From JAWPNA01 sp045402695 (GTDB taxonomy: Bacteria; Acidobacteriota; Polarisedimenticolia; JACPZX01; DASXTC01), in NCBI GenBank assembly GCA_045402695.1, contig JAWPNA010000166.1:1-34095 (forward strand): 34,095 nt of DNA, in the 5' to 3' direction. A program made the position numbers and the translations under genes. A model generated the notes under the pieces. It was not told the origin of the DNA. It was given only the letters and a program-made list of their open reading frames with translations, and made no database searches. Within the stretch, counting starts at the first letter, position 1, and every line of letters begins with the position of its first letter. Below are positions 24,871 through 33,476 of the stretch, piece by piece.

Positions 24871-26235
24871 TCATCGAAGGTTGATTATCTCTCCCAGCTC
24901 CGGCAGGTGGGTCTTCCATCCGTTCTCTCTCGAAATCCTGGCCGCGAGGGCGGAGGCGGCCTCCGGCTCGCCGTGAGTCAAAAACACCGTGCGGGGCGGC
25001 CGCGGGATCTTGTGCAGCCAGCGCATCATCTCATCGGCGTCTGCGTGCCCGGAGAAGCCGCAGAAATCCTCCACCCTGGCCCGCACGGGGACATCCTCGC
25101 CGTGGATCCGGATGGTCCTGGCCCCCTCCAGGAGCGCGCGGCCGCGGGTGCCCGCGGCCTGATAGCCAGCCAGCACGATGGTATGGCGCACATCGGGCAG
25201 CAGCCTCTTGAGATGATGGAGGATTCGCCCTCCCGCCAGCATCCCGCTGGAGGAGATCAGGATGGCTGGGCCCTTCAAATTGTTCAGGGCCCTGGACTCT
25301 TCCACGGATCGGTGCAGGATGACGTTGCTGGCCGTCAGCTCCTGCCGCGCCTCGTGCTCGGAGGGATAGTTCCGGTAGATGCGCGTGGCATCCACCGCCA
25401 TCGGGCTGTCGAGGTGTATCGGAAGATCGGGCAGCCGTCCACTCTCCATCAACACGTTCAAGACGTAGATGATCTGCTGCGCCCGTCCGACGGCGAAGGC
25501 CGGCACCACGACGATGCCTCGCTTCCTTGAGGTTTCCTTCACGACGCGCTCCACTTGATCGTAGAGGTTTTCGGCGCAGTGGACTCTGTTGCCGTACGTG
25601 GACTCCAGCAGCATGTAGTCCACGGCTGGAGGCGGATCGGGATCGGGATTGAGAGGCATGTCGAACCTTCCCAGGTCCCCCGAGAAGAGAATGGAGGTCT
25701 CCGAGCTGTTCTCACGCACCTTCATCTCGACCATGGCCGAGCCCAGCAGGTGACCCGCGTTGAGGAACCGGAACGAGAAACGGCCCGGCAGCTCGGTCCA
25801 CCCGCCGTACGGCCGCGTCGTAAACAGCGACAGCGCGCGCTGCGCGTCCTCGGTGTCGAACAGGGGCAGCGCCGGAGCGTGCTTGCTAAGCCCCTTTCTG
25901 TTCAAAAAATCGGCATCCTCCTCTTGGAGATGCGCGGCGTCGAGCAGGAGCAGCTCGGCGAGGTCGCGCGTGGGGGGCGTGCAGATCACCGCGCCACGGA
26001 AGCCCTCCTTGACCAGACGGGGCAGCATCCCGGAGTGGTCAATGTGAGTGTGCGTGAGGATGACGAAGGGGAGCGAGGCCGCATCGAAGGGGCTGGGCTC
26101 CCAGTTCTTCACCCTCAGGGATTTCAGTCCCTGGTACATGCCGCAGTCCACCAGCACGCGCTCCTCGCCCGACATCACGAGGTGGCGCGAGCCGGTGACC
26201 GTGCCCGCCCCGCCGTGAAACCCGATATCGACCAT
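24871..26235 (-). CDS. MBL-fold beta-CASP ribonuclease (CPSF73/YSH1-like)
   Basis: 454 residues. Metallo-beta-lactamase motifs: HTHIDHSG (62-69), LNAGHLLGSAM, SILFSGDLGRFD. The beta-CASP part has LLESTYGNR, PAFAVGRAQ, ISSSGMLAGGRILHHL and FCGFSGHADADE, with a final THGEPEAA. All zinc ligands are present. It belongs to the COG1236 exonuclease/endoribonuclease group acting on RNA ends. Start: ATG 26235 has GGAAGG about 6 nt before it; GTG 26241 lies inside that Shine-Dalgarno region. It is first in a likely two-gene unit with the LOG gene. Confidence 0.93.
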   Translation of the reverse strand: MVDIGFHGGAGTVTGSRHLVMSGEERVLVDCGMYQGLKSLRVKNWEPSPFDAASLPFVILTHTHIDHSGMLPRLVKEGFRGAVICTPPTRDLAELLLLDAAHLQEEDADFLNRKGLSKHAPALPLFDTEDAQRALSLFTTRPYGGWTELPGRFSFRFLNAGHLLGSAMVEMKVRENSSETSILFSGDLGRFDMPLNPDPDPPPAVDYMLLESTYGNRVHCAENLYDQVERVVKETSRKRGIVVVPAFAVGRAQQIIYVLNVLMESGRLPDLPIHLDSPMAVDATRIYRNYPSEHEARQELTASNVILHRSVEESRALNNLKGPAILISSSGMLAGGRILHHLKRLLPDVRHTIVLAGYQAAGTRGRALLEGARTIRIHGEDVPVRARVEDFCGFSGHADADEMMRWLHKIPRPPRTVFLTHGEPEAASALAARISRENGWKTHLPELGEIINLR

Positions 26236-26311
26236 GACCACCCTTCCCCGAAACCGACAATCTACCGCCCCTTAGGACACGATCGCCACCTGAATCCTCC
26301 CGAATCTCCCC

Positions 26312-26341
26312 GTGACAATCGAAGGCGCGTGGGGTTATCAT
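26312..26341 (+). promoter_or_regulatory. candidate promoter of the subtilase gene
   Basis: GTGACA (26312-26317), 18-nt spacer, TATCAT (26336-26341). Its -10 box overlaps the upstream ATG at 26340, which argues that translation starts at 26379 instead. Confidence 0.45.
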
Positions 26342-26378
26342 GAAAGCCTACCCCCGCGAATTCGCCTGGGAGGGCGCC

Positions 26379-28217
26379 ATGATCCCTCGTACACGTGTGT
26401 CTTTCCCGCCGCCGGCGCGGCTCGCCGCCTTCGTCGCATGTCTGACATCGTCGGCGTTGCCGGGCTTCCCGGCCCAGAGGGTTCCGGCGGGCCTGCTGGA
26501 ACAGGCTCAGGCCGGCGGCAGTGTGCAGGTCATCGTTCAACTCGACCCGCCGGCGCGGCCCGAAGGCGAGCTTCCCGGCACGTCGGCAATTCTCGGTCAG
26601 AGGACTGCCATCGCGGGCGCGCGCGAGCGGCTAAAGTCCGCGTTGCGGCCGGGCTCGTTCAAAGTGAGCCATGAATACGAGACTATTCCCTTCGTGGCGA
26701 TGGAAGCAAACGAGGAGGCTCTCTGGAGCCTGGAGGGTTTGCCGGGAGTGAGGCTTGTCGCCGAGGATCGCGTGTTGTTCCCGTCGCTCAGCCAGAGCAC
26801 GGTGATCATCGGTGCCACAGACGCCTGGGCTGCGGGATACACGGGGACGGGATGGAGCGTGGCGATCCTCGACTCAGGGGTGGATAGAAAACACCCCTTC
26901 CTCGCGAACAAGGTCGTCTACGAGGCCTGTTACACGCATAGATCAAGCTGCCTGGATGGCACCGACAAGGACTCGGGGACGGGGGCGGGCGCTCCATGCA
27001 GGTTCGCGCCGAACGAGTGCGCCCACGGCACTTTCGTCGCCGGCATCGCCGCCGGCACCGGCGGGGTGGCGAAGGAGACCTCGATCATCTCAATTCAGGT
27101 CTTCTCGAAAGGCACCGGGGAGATGTGCGTTGGGGCAGAAGAGGACCCGTGCGCGCTCGCCTACGTCTCGGACGTCATCGCGGGTCTCGAGAAGGTCTAC
27201 AGGTTGAGCGAATCCTTCCAGATTGCAGCGGTCAATCTGAGCCTCGGGGGTGGCGGCTACTCCTCCCAGGATGCGTGCGATAATGATCCGACCAACGTGC
27301 CGATCAAGGCAGCCATCGACAACCTCCGATCCATCGGAATCGCGACGGTAGCCGCGTCGGGCAACGACACATACCTCGATCGGATCAACACCCCGGCCTG
27401 CATCTCCTCGGCGATCGGCGTCGGCTCGACGACGAAGAACGACGTGGTCTCCGCCTTCTCCAACTCCGCCGACTTCCTGTCTCTGCTCGCGCCGGGCGAC
27501 TCCATCCGCTCCTCGATCCCCGGGGGGGGCTTCGCGGTCGGCAGCGGCACCTCCGCGGCCGTCCCTCACGTCGCCGGAGCCTGGGCCATCAGGAAGCAGT
27601 CGTATCCAGGCGCGACGGTGGCCGAGGTGCTGAATTCTCTCGAGCTCACGGGGTTGCCTGTCCTGGACTACCGCAACGACATCACCAAGCCACGGATCGC
27701 CATACTCGCCGCCCTCATGACCTGCTCCCCTGATGCCCAGCCGGCTGTCGGCAACCCACCCCTCTTGGTGAACCTCACCGGGGCCATCGCCCGCGGAGAC
27801 CCGCCGTACACTGTGACGTGGGATTTCGGGGACGGCTCCAACCAGGCATCGGGCGAGAGCTTCGCCCACACTTTCGACCTCCCGGGCACCTACGAGGTGG
27901 TCATGGCTGCCGTGGACGAACGAGGCCTGACCTGCTCGGGCACGGTGGGAGTGACCGTGAACGGCCCGCGGGTCATGAGCGTGGCGACGGCCTCGGACCC
28001 CTTCCGCCTCAAGGTGAGAGGATCAGGATTTCTGGAAGGAGCCGTCATCAAAATCGACGGTGCGGCGGTGCCCGAGACGAGGTACAAGGGCCCCCAGAAG
28101 CTGATCGCTTACAAGGGGTCGCTCCTCAAGGCGATGCTGCCGAAGGGGATCGCGGTCCAGGTGACCGTGACCAATCCCGACGGCGTCACCTCGCAGCCGT
28201 TCACCTTCACGCGGTAG
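26379..28217 (+). CDS. secreted S8 subtilisin-like protease with PKD and IPT/TIG-like domains
   Basis: 612 residues. Signal peptide (about 1-32), then a propeptide region (VQVIVQLDPPAR ... VSHEYETIPFVAMEANEEAL, I9-like). The catalytic domain has Asp165 in VAILDSGVD, His216 in CAHGTFVAG, oxyanion Asn in VAASGN and Ser392 in GSGTSAAVPHVAG. A PKD domain follows (YTVTWDFGDGS ... HTFDLPGTYEVVMAAVD), and a C-terminal IPT/TIG-like beta domain (LKVRGSGFLEGAVIKIDG ... VTNPDG). Several Cys pairs in the catalytic part suggest disulfides outside the cytosol. Start ATG 26379 has GGGAGG 5 nt upstream. It stands alone and probably degrades extracellular protein along with the M14/M20 pair. Confidence 0.93.
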   Translation: MIPRTRVSFPPPARLAAFVACLTSSALPGFPAQRVPAGLLEQAQAGGSVQVIVQLDPPARPEGELPGTSAILGQRTAIAGARERLKSALRPGSFKVSHEYETIPFVAMEANEEALWSLEGLPGVRLVAEDRVLFPSLSQSTVIIGATDAWAAGYTGTGWSVAILDSGVDRKHPFLANKVVYEACYTHRSSCLDGTDKDSGTGAGAPCRFAPNECAHGTFVAGIAAGTGGVAKETSIISIQVFSKGTGEMCVGAEEDPCALAYVSDVIAGLEKVYRLSESFQIAAVNLSLGGGGYSSQDACDNDPTNVPIKAAIDNLRSIGIATVAASGNDTYLDRINTPACISSAIGVGSTTKNDVVSAFSNSADFLSLLAPGDSIRSSIPGGGFAVGSGTSAAVPHVAGAWAIRKQSYPGATVAEVLNSLELTGLPVLDYRNDITKPRIAILAALMTCSPDAQPAVGNPPLLVNLTGAIARGDPPYTVTWDFGDGSNQASGESFAHTFDLPGTYEVVMAAVDERGLTCSGTVGVTVNGPRVMSVATASDPFRLKVRGSGFLEGAVIKIDGAAVPETRYKGPQKLIAYKGSLLKAMLPKGIAVQVTVTNPDGVTSQPFTFTR

Positions 28218-28254
28218 CCAGCAAAGGGATCGTGCCGGCGTCAACTGGGCTGCG

Positions 28255-28725
28255 ATGCGGGCATCATGCAGGATGGACGACTCCCTCCTCGGGCCCTTCT
28301 CGCGGCCGCCCGCGACGAGGCGGGCCGCTCATGCACATGCGGCGCCCCTCGCATACGACTACCAGGACAAAAGCTCGGTCGCCGAGTGGGGCGTCATTGC
28401 GGGAGCCTACACGCGCTTCGGGGACGTGACCGAGCTGTCACGGCTTCTCGACGACCGGTTCGTCGTGATGGGCCACGGCGAGGAAGTCGCCCTGGAGTTT
28501 GACACGGCCTGGCTGCCGCCGCTGACCAAGGGATGGGCGCGCGACTTCCTCCTTTACGCAGGCGGCTACGGCAAGGACATGGACGTCAACTCCGCCCAGC
28601 CATTCACCGTCGACCCGATGCCCTTCCACGCCATGACGCGCTACCCGTACACGGGTGATGAGCTCGTCTCCCGCGATCCGGTGGATCTCGAATGGCTTCT
28701 CCGATGGAACACGAGATCTCCGTGA
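28255..28725 (+). pseudogene. C-terminal fragment of a CRTAC1/FG-GAP-type protein
   Basis: From about 28351 the frame reads AYDYQDKSSVAEWGVIAGAYTRFGDV, then DDRFVVMGHGEEVALEFD, LPPLTKGWARDFLLYAGGYGKDMDVNSA, VDPMPFHAMTRYPY, and stops at 28725. I recognise this as the conserved end of large secreted FG-GAP/ASPIC-UnbV (CRTAC1-like) proteins. The propeller repeats that should precede it are absent: the sequence right upstream is the end of the subtilase gene region. There is no signal peptide and no Shine-Dalgarno sequence, so it is a truncated remnant, not a working gene. Confidence 0.65.
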
Positions 28726-28756
28726 GACCGGACCAAAGGTCATGCGGAAGCTCGGC

Positions 28757-28785
28757 TTGTCGGGGTGGGGGTGGGCGGGTATACT
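28757..28785 (+). promoter_or_regulatory. promoter of purM
   Basis: TTGTCG (28757-28762), 17-nt G-rich spacer, TATACT (28780-28785); about 45 nt of leader to ATG 28835. Confidence 0.6.
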
Positions 28786-28834
28786 CGCGGCTCCCGCTCC
28801 AACCCAGGCCACCAGGCTCGCCGAGGAGAGACCG

Positions 28835-29941
28835 ATGAGCACCCAGAAGGGGATGAACTACCGCGACGCCGGCGTCCTGGCCGGCGAAGAGTTGGGCCTG
28901 GGCGCGCTGCTGAAGTGGATCCGGCCGACCGAGGAGTTCCGCTCCGGCCGCCGCATTGGCCGGTCGCTGCTCGATGTCGGCTACTTCGCCAACGTGATCG
29001 ACATTGGGGGCGGGATGGGCCTGGCCCTGAGCACCGACGGCGTCGGGACCAAGGTGCTCGTCGCGGAGATGCTCGATCGATACGACACCATCGGCATTGA
29101 CTGCGTGGCAATGAACGTCAACGACATCATCTGCGTGGGCGCGGAGCCGGTTTCGATGCTCGACTACATCGCGATCGAGCGCGTCACGCCGGGCGTGCTG
29201 GAGGCGATTGGGCGCGGCCTCCACGAGGGAGCGCGCAGGGCCGGAGTCAACATCGTGGGCGGAGAGATCTCGCAGATCCGCGAGATGATCCGCGGCCACA
29301 AGGAGGGATCCGGGCTCGATCTCGTGGGGATGTGCGTGGGGGTGGTCCCCGTGGGCGAGATCAACGTGGGCCAGAACGTCGCGCCAGGCGACGTGATCGT
29401 CGGCCTGCGCAGCAGCGGCGTCCACAGCAACGGGCTGACGCTTGCTCGCAGCGCAATCTTCGAGCGGGGATCGCTGCGTCCCGACAGCCGCGTCTCGGTT
29501 CTCGGCCGATCGGTGGGCGAGGAGCTGCTGGAGCCGACGCGGATCTATGTGTCCGAGGTAATGGAGCTTCTCTCCTCGAAGGTGCCCGTGAAGGCCCTCG
29601 TGAACATCACGGGAGACGGGCTCTTCAACCTGACCCGCGTCAAGGCGGCCGTGGGCTTCAGGATTGATCGGCAGCCGGAGCCGCAGCCCATCTTCCGTCT
29701 CATCCAGGAGATCGGTGGCATCGGCGACGACGAAATGTACCGCGTCTTCAACATGGGCATCGGCTTTTGCGTGATCGCCCCGAATGACCGGGCGGTGCTC
29801 GAACGCATTCACGACACGATGCGCCGGCACGATGTGGAGAGCTTCGAGATCGGCGCCGTCGTCGAGGATCCGGAGCGCCGCATCCACCTGGCGCAGAAGA
29901 ACCTGGTCGGACAGGGCGGCCGGTTTTTTCCAGCGAACTGA
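28835..29941 (+). CDS. purM: phosphoribosylformylglycinamidine cyclo-ligase (AIR synthetase)-like protein
   Basis: 368 residues of the PurM fold. It has an N-terminal NYRDAGV, LALSTDGVGTKVLVAEMLDRYDTIGIDCVAMNVNDIICVGAEPVSMLDYIA (ATP/Mg site), GLRSSGVHSNGLTLAR, VNITGDGLFNL and the closing EMYRVFNMGIGFCV. It would make AIR from FGAM in purine synthesis. The usual GGETAEMP segment reads GGEISQIREM here, and ITGGG is ITGDG, so this is a divergent subgroup and possibly a paralogue. Start ATG 28835 is preceded by GGAG with 6 nt. No other pur genes are adjacent. Confidence 0.85.
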   Translation: MSTQKGMNYRDAGVLAGEELGLGALLKWIRPTEEFRSGRRIGRSLLDVGYFANVIDIGGGMGLALSTDGVGTKVLVAEMLDRYDTIGIDCVAMNVNDIICVGAEPVSMLDYIAIERVTPGVLEAIGRGLHEGARRAGVNIVGGEISQIREMIRGHKEGSGLDLVGMCVGVVPVGEINVGQNVAPGDVIVGLRSSGVHSNGLTLARSAIFERGSLRPDSRVSVLGRSVGEELLEPTRIYVSEVMELLSSKVPVKALVNITGDGLFNLTRVKAAVGFRIDRQPEPQPIFRLIQEIGGIGDDEMYRVFNMGIGFCVIAPNDRAVLERIHDTMRRHDVESFEIGAVVEDPERRIHLAQKNLVGQGGRFFPAN

Positions 29942-29950
29942 TCCTCGCAC

Positions 29951-30034
29951 TCAGAAAGTGAGGCTGGCTCCCAGCTCGAAGCGCCGGGCCGGGTGCCACC
30001 CGCGGTCAATGGACTCGACCCGATGCCGGACTGT
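29951..30034 (-). pseudogene. C-terminal strand of a TonB-receptor-like outer-membrane barrel
   Basis: The minus strand reads RVESIDRGWHPARRFELGASLTF then TGA. The end G-x-P-x-R-x-[FL]-x-L-G-x-S-L-x-F, with the terminal Phe, is the last strand of TonB-dependent receptors and the signal read by the BAM complex. Only about 27 codons remain. They are in the same frame as the PHP-domain gene, directly after its TAG stop at 30035-30037. Either a gene stub or, less likely, a read-through extension. Confidence 0.55.
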
Positions 30035-31696
30035 CTACCTGGATACAGATAGACGATCCTCCCCGGCACCTTCTACCCAGATCGGGGCCGACATGGCCTG
30101 ATCGGAGTCGGCCTGTGTCACGAGGACGTAATAGTACGAGCGGGCCGCCGGAGCAGCCACGGCGAAGGCCCAGCTTCCCGTCCCACTCACCGCGCGGCTG
30201 TCCACCAAGGCCCCGTTGGCGTACAGGTCGATCACGGAGAACCCCTCGCCGTCGCCATCATCCAGCGTCACGGTGAAGGTTTTGTCTCCCGGACCGACGA
30301 AGGCGCCCATCTCGCGTCCGTCCGCTCGAAATGACATGACCAGGTTCTTGTCCTGCGTGCTGTAGAAGCGCCGGTGCCTGAGGGCGTCCAGGATTTCGTC
30401 CTGAGTGAGGGCGCGCGCCAGCACCGCCGTGCGGTAGTTGTCTATCGTGCCCCATCCGCCGCGGTGATTGTCCTGAGCCGAGACCGAGCCGACCCGCCAG
30501 CCGGCATGGTTGGCTTCGTCGAGATGTCCCAGGCCATCTTCGGTGACGTAGCCGACGTCGTACTTGCTGTACTGGTCGTTGTGCGTCAGCAGTTCGATTC
30601 CCGTGAGCTGACGCCTGACATCGGGGAAGAAACGGAAGTGCATGAATTCCAGGTGCAGGAAATCGTAGGCGCCAGGGTGGTTAAAGGTGCACGCCGCGTC
30701 GGGGTGCAGGGCCAGCCATTCGTAGAAGCGTCGCAGTGTCAGGGCGAACCATGTACTGGTGAAGTCGGGTGTTCCGAACACGTTGAGGTGCCCGTAGATA
30801 GGGTTGGTATACTCGAACCCTCGAAGCGCCACGAAGGCACCGTCTTCGTTGAATGCGTCCACCGCGCTTTGAAGCAGACTCCACTCGTCCTTCCATGGCC
30901 ATGTTGAGATGAACTCGCTGTGATCGGAGAGCCCGAGATAGTCCAGCTTGCCCACGTTGCGAGCGTAGTCGAACGCTTCGAACGGACCCGGGCTGCCCTG
31001 GAGGAGCGCGTCCAGGCTCACGCGCGTGTGGGCATGGATGTAGCCGTAGTAGACGTTGTATTGCGGCGTGTCATCCGGCGGGTTCTCCTCCTCCCAGGGA
31101 TCGGGAAGGCCCGGCTCCAAGCCGCCGAGTTGATCGGCCTCCTCAAGCAGCCGAGCGCGCAGCGCCGCGGGATCGGGGCCGGCGGCCGCCTCCCGCTGGA
31201 AGCGCTTGAGCTTGCGCGGCCTGAAATCGAGAAGGAGGTCGTTATAAATCCGGGCAAGGACCGGCGTGATTTTCCGCACGGGCAGCTCAGGCTGGACGAG
31301 ACTTCCGAGGATCTCGCTGCGGGCGACGCCATCCTCCAGCGCGTGGAGTCCGAACAAGATCTCATGCAGCAAGGGTCGCCGGCTTTTCACCTGCAGGTAC
31401 AGGCCGGACAGGTAAGCCGCGTCATCCACGCGCTGTTTGAACTCGGGTGAGTCGAGGAGCCGGTTCTGGGCCACGATCCTGTACGGGACCACGCGCAGCC
31501 CGGCCTCGGCGGCGTCCAGCTCGCCCGGAGCGGGCACACGGCCCAGCAACCTGCGGTGCATCTCCAGGACGTACTCCCGATCGCTCCTGTGGATCCCCGC
31601 CTCGGCGGCCCGGGCCGGCAGGTGCAAGACGAGTGCGGCCATCAGGAGTGCCGCGAGAGCCGCCATGACGCCGACCTTCTTGAAGTTGATCATCAT
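30035..31696 (-). CDS. exported PHP-domain phosphoesterase-like protein
   Basis: 553 residues. Signal peptide 1-30 (VGVMAALAALLMAALVLHLPARA). Residues ~35-130 are helical and resemble DUF4214-type segments (YVLEMHRRLLGRVPAPGELDAAEAGL, LLDSPEFKQ). From ~213 there is a PHP-type metal-dependent domain: YGYIHAHTRVS (H221, H223), DYLGLSDHSEF (D258, H259), FNHPGAYDF, VSAQDNHRGGWG. A C-terminal beta-sandwich follows (~440-540). Secreted PHP proteins of this kind have no firmly assigned substrate. Start ATG 31696 has GGAGG 6 nt upstream. The frame continues past its TAG into an outer-membrane barrel-like tail. Confidence 0.8.
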   Translation of the reverse strand: MMINFKKVGVMAALAALLMAALVLHLPARAAEAGIHRSDREYVLEMHRRLLGRVPAPGELDAAEAGLRVVPYRIVAQNRLLDSPEFKQRVDDAAYLSGLYLQVKSRRPLLHEILFGLHALEDGVARSEILGSLVQPELPVRKITPVLARIYNDLLLDFRPRKLKRFQREAAAGPDPAALRARLLEEADQLGGLEPGLPDPWEEENPPDDTPQYNVYYGYIHAHTRVSLDALLQGSPGPFEAFDYARNVGKLDYLGLSDHSEFISTWPWKDEWSLLQSAVDAFNEDGAFVALRGFEYTNPIYGHLNVFGTPDFTSTWFALTLRRFYEWLALHPDAACTFNHPGAYDFLHLEFMHFRFFPDVRRQLTGIELLTHNDQYSKYDVGYVTEDGLGHLDEANHAGWRVGSVSAQDNHRGGWGTIDNYRTAVLARALTQDEILDALRHRRFYSTQDKNLVMSFRADGREMGAFVGPGDKTFTVTLDDGDGEGFSVIDLYANGALVDSRAVSGTGSWAFAVAAPAARSYYYVLVTQADSDQAMSAPIWVEGAGEDRLSVSR

Positions 31697-31858
31697 CGTG
31701 ACCCTCCGATTGACTCTGGGTTCATGAACGCCCTGCAGGCAGGCGCGTGACGTGATGGGACGATTCTACCTCCGTCGCGCCCAAGCCCCGCCAGGCGAAT
31801 CTGCGACCATGCCCTGATCGAGGTGATAGCATGCGGCCGCAACGGAGCCTGCGATGGC

Positions 31859-33397
31859 ATGATCCTGAATCTCGCCTCGATTCTCAGAGAAAGCGCCCGC
31901 CGCGGTCCGGAAGGGACGGCTCTCATCGAGGGCGAATCGTCCCTCACCTACTACGAGCTTCATGATCAGGCCGCGCGGGTCGCGGGCGGCCTCGCGAGGC
32001 TGGGAATCGGCCGCGGCCGGCATGTGGCCCTGATACTGCCCAATGTTCCCCAGTTCACGATTGCCTACTTTGCCTGTCACTACCTCGGCGCGCCGGTGGT
32101 CCCGCTCAACATCCAGTTCACTCCCGACGAGATCGCCTATCACCTGGCCGACTCGGATGCAGTGGCCTTGATCGCATGGGAGGAGGTGGCGGTCCCGGCG
32201 CGGGCGGGGTTCAACCGCTGCGGCTCGTGCAAGGAATTCATCCTGGCCAAAGACGAGGCGCCGGGTGGGGGAGGCGGGGGCGCCCCGGCTGATGCCGCGA
32301 GCTTCGCCGCTCTGGCAATGGAGGCGCGGCCGGTCACGGAACTGCCCGAGACGATGCCCGATGACTCAGCCGTCGTGCTGTACACCTCGGGCACCACCGG
32401 CCGTCCCAAAGGGGCGGAACTGACGCACTTCAACCTCTTCTACAACGCAGAGTATGTCGGCCGCAAGCTGTTCTCGCTCGACGCCGGCACGGTTGCCCTG
32501 GGGGCGCTGCCCCTCTTTCACAGCTTCGGTCAGACCGTGGTACAGAATGGGGTCCTGATGCGCGGCGGAACTGTTGTGCTGCTGCGGCGTTTCGATGCGG
32601 GAGCGGCGCTTGATCTGATCTCCCGGCACGGGGTCACCTTTTTCGCCGGTGTGCCCACCATGTACTTCGCCCTCCTGCACCAGCCGGAGGCCTCACGCCA
32701 CGATCTGCGCCGCCTCCAGCACTGCATGTCGGGAGGGGCGGCGATGCCCGTGGAGGTGATGCGGGAGTTCGACCGGAAGTACCACGTCGGCATCCTCGAA
32801 GGGTACGGGCTGTCGGAGACCTCGCCGGTGGCCAGCTCGAACGTGTCCGACCTCCCCAGGAAGCCCGGGTCGATCGGACTGCCGCTGGAAGGGGTGGAGT
32901 TCAAGCTGACCGACGATCAAGGACGGGTCATCACAGAGCCCTTCGTCGCCGGCGAGATCTGCATCAAGGGACACAACGTGATGAAGGGGTACTACAAGAG
33001 ACCGGAGGCCACTGCGGATGCCGTGAGAAATGGATGGTTCCACACCGGTGATATCGCACACCGCGACGCCGATGGCTACTACTTCATCGTGGACCGCAAG
33101 AAGGACATGATCATCCGCGGAGGCTTGAACGTCTACCCGCGCGAGGTGGAGGAAGTCCTCTACGCGCACCCGGCGGTGGCCGAGGCGGCGGTGGTGGGGG
33201 TGCGCGACGAGAGACTGGGCGAGGAGGTCAAGGCGATTCTCGCCCTGAAGGCGGGCAGGAGCGCCACTCCCGAGGAGATCCTCGACTACTGCAAGGAACG
33301 GCTCGCCCCCTACAAGTGCCCCCGCTTCGTACAGCTCCTCGATGTGCTGCCCAAGGGGCCGACGGGGAAGATCCTCAAACGAGAGCTGCGAGCCTGA
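31859..33397 (+). CDS. long-chain fatty acid-CoA ligase (AMP-dependent synthetase)
   Basis: 512 residues of the ANL superfamily. P-loop-like motif YTSGTTGRPKGAELTH (from residue 175), GVPTMYFALL, EGYGLSETSPV (A5), GWFHTGDIAHRDADGYYFIVDRKKDMIIRGGLNVYPREVEE (A7-A8 hinge) and PTGKILKREL (A10 catalytic Lys). It activates carboxylic acids to acyl-AMP and then acyl-CoA; chain length is inferred from overall similarity to FadD-type enzymes. ATG 31859 was chosen because upstream codons from 31823 are non-conserved; GGAG lies 11 nt before it. Two zinc-like Cys in FNRCGSCKEF are unusual but probably fortuitous. Confidence 0.92.
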   Translation: MILNLASILRESARRGPEGTALIEGESSLTYYELHDQAARVAGGLARLGIGRGRHVALILPNVPQFTIAYFACHYLGAPVVPLNIQFTPDEIAYHLADSDAVALIAWEEVAVPARAGFNRCGSCKEFILAKDEAPGGGGGGAPADAASFAALAMEARPVTELPETMPDDSAVVLYTSGTTGRPKGAELTHFNLFYNAEYVGRKLFSLDAGTVALGALPLFHSFGQTVVQNGVLMRGGTVVLLRRFDAGAALDLISRHGVTFFAGVPTMYFALLHQPEASRHDLRRLQHCMSGGAAMPVEVMREFDRKYHVGILEGYGLSETSPVASSNVSDLPRKPGSIGLPLEGVEFKLTDDQGRVITEPFVAGEICIKGHNVMKGYYKRPEATADAVRNGWFHTGDIAHRDADGYYFIVDRKKDMIIRGGLNVYPREVEEVLYAHPAVAEAAVVGVRDERLGEEVKAILALKAGRSATPEEILDYCKERLAPYKCPRFVQLLDVLPKGPTGKILKRELRA

Positions 33398-33411
33398 GCC
33401 GCGCGTGAAGG

Positions 33412-33445
33412 AAAAACCCCCGCCGGTTTCGAAGCGGCGGGGGTT
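33412..33445. terminator. bidirectional intrinsic terminator between convergent genes
   Basis: AACCCCCGCCG (33415-33425) and CGGCGGGGGTT (33435-33445) form an 11-bp perfect stem with a 9-nt loop. On the minus strand it is followed by TTTTT, so it ends the leftward aminotransferase transcript; on the plus strand it can also end the acyl-CoA ligase transcript. Confidence 0.88.
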
Positions 33446-33476
33446 CCAAAACACCAGGCCGGGAATCGAGGAACCG

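Noticed and set aside
28604..29950. 448-codon minus-strand ORF opposite purM
   Set aside because: Antisense of a conserved PurM fold; composition His/Asp/Ala-rich.
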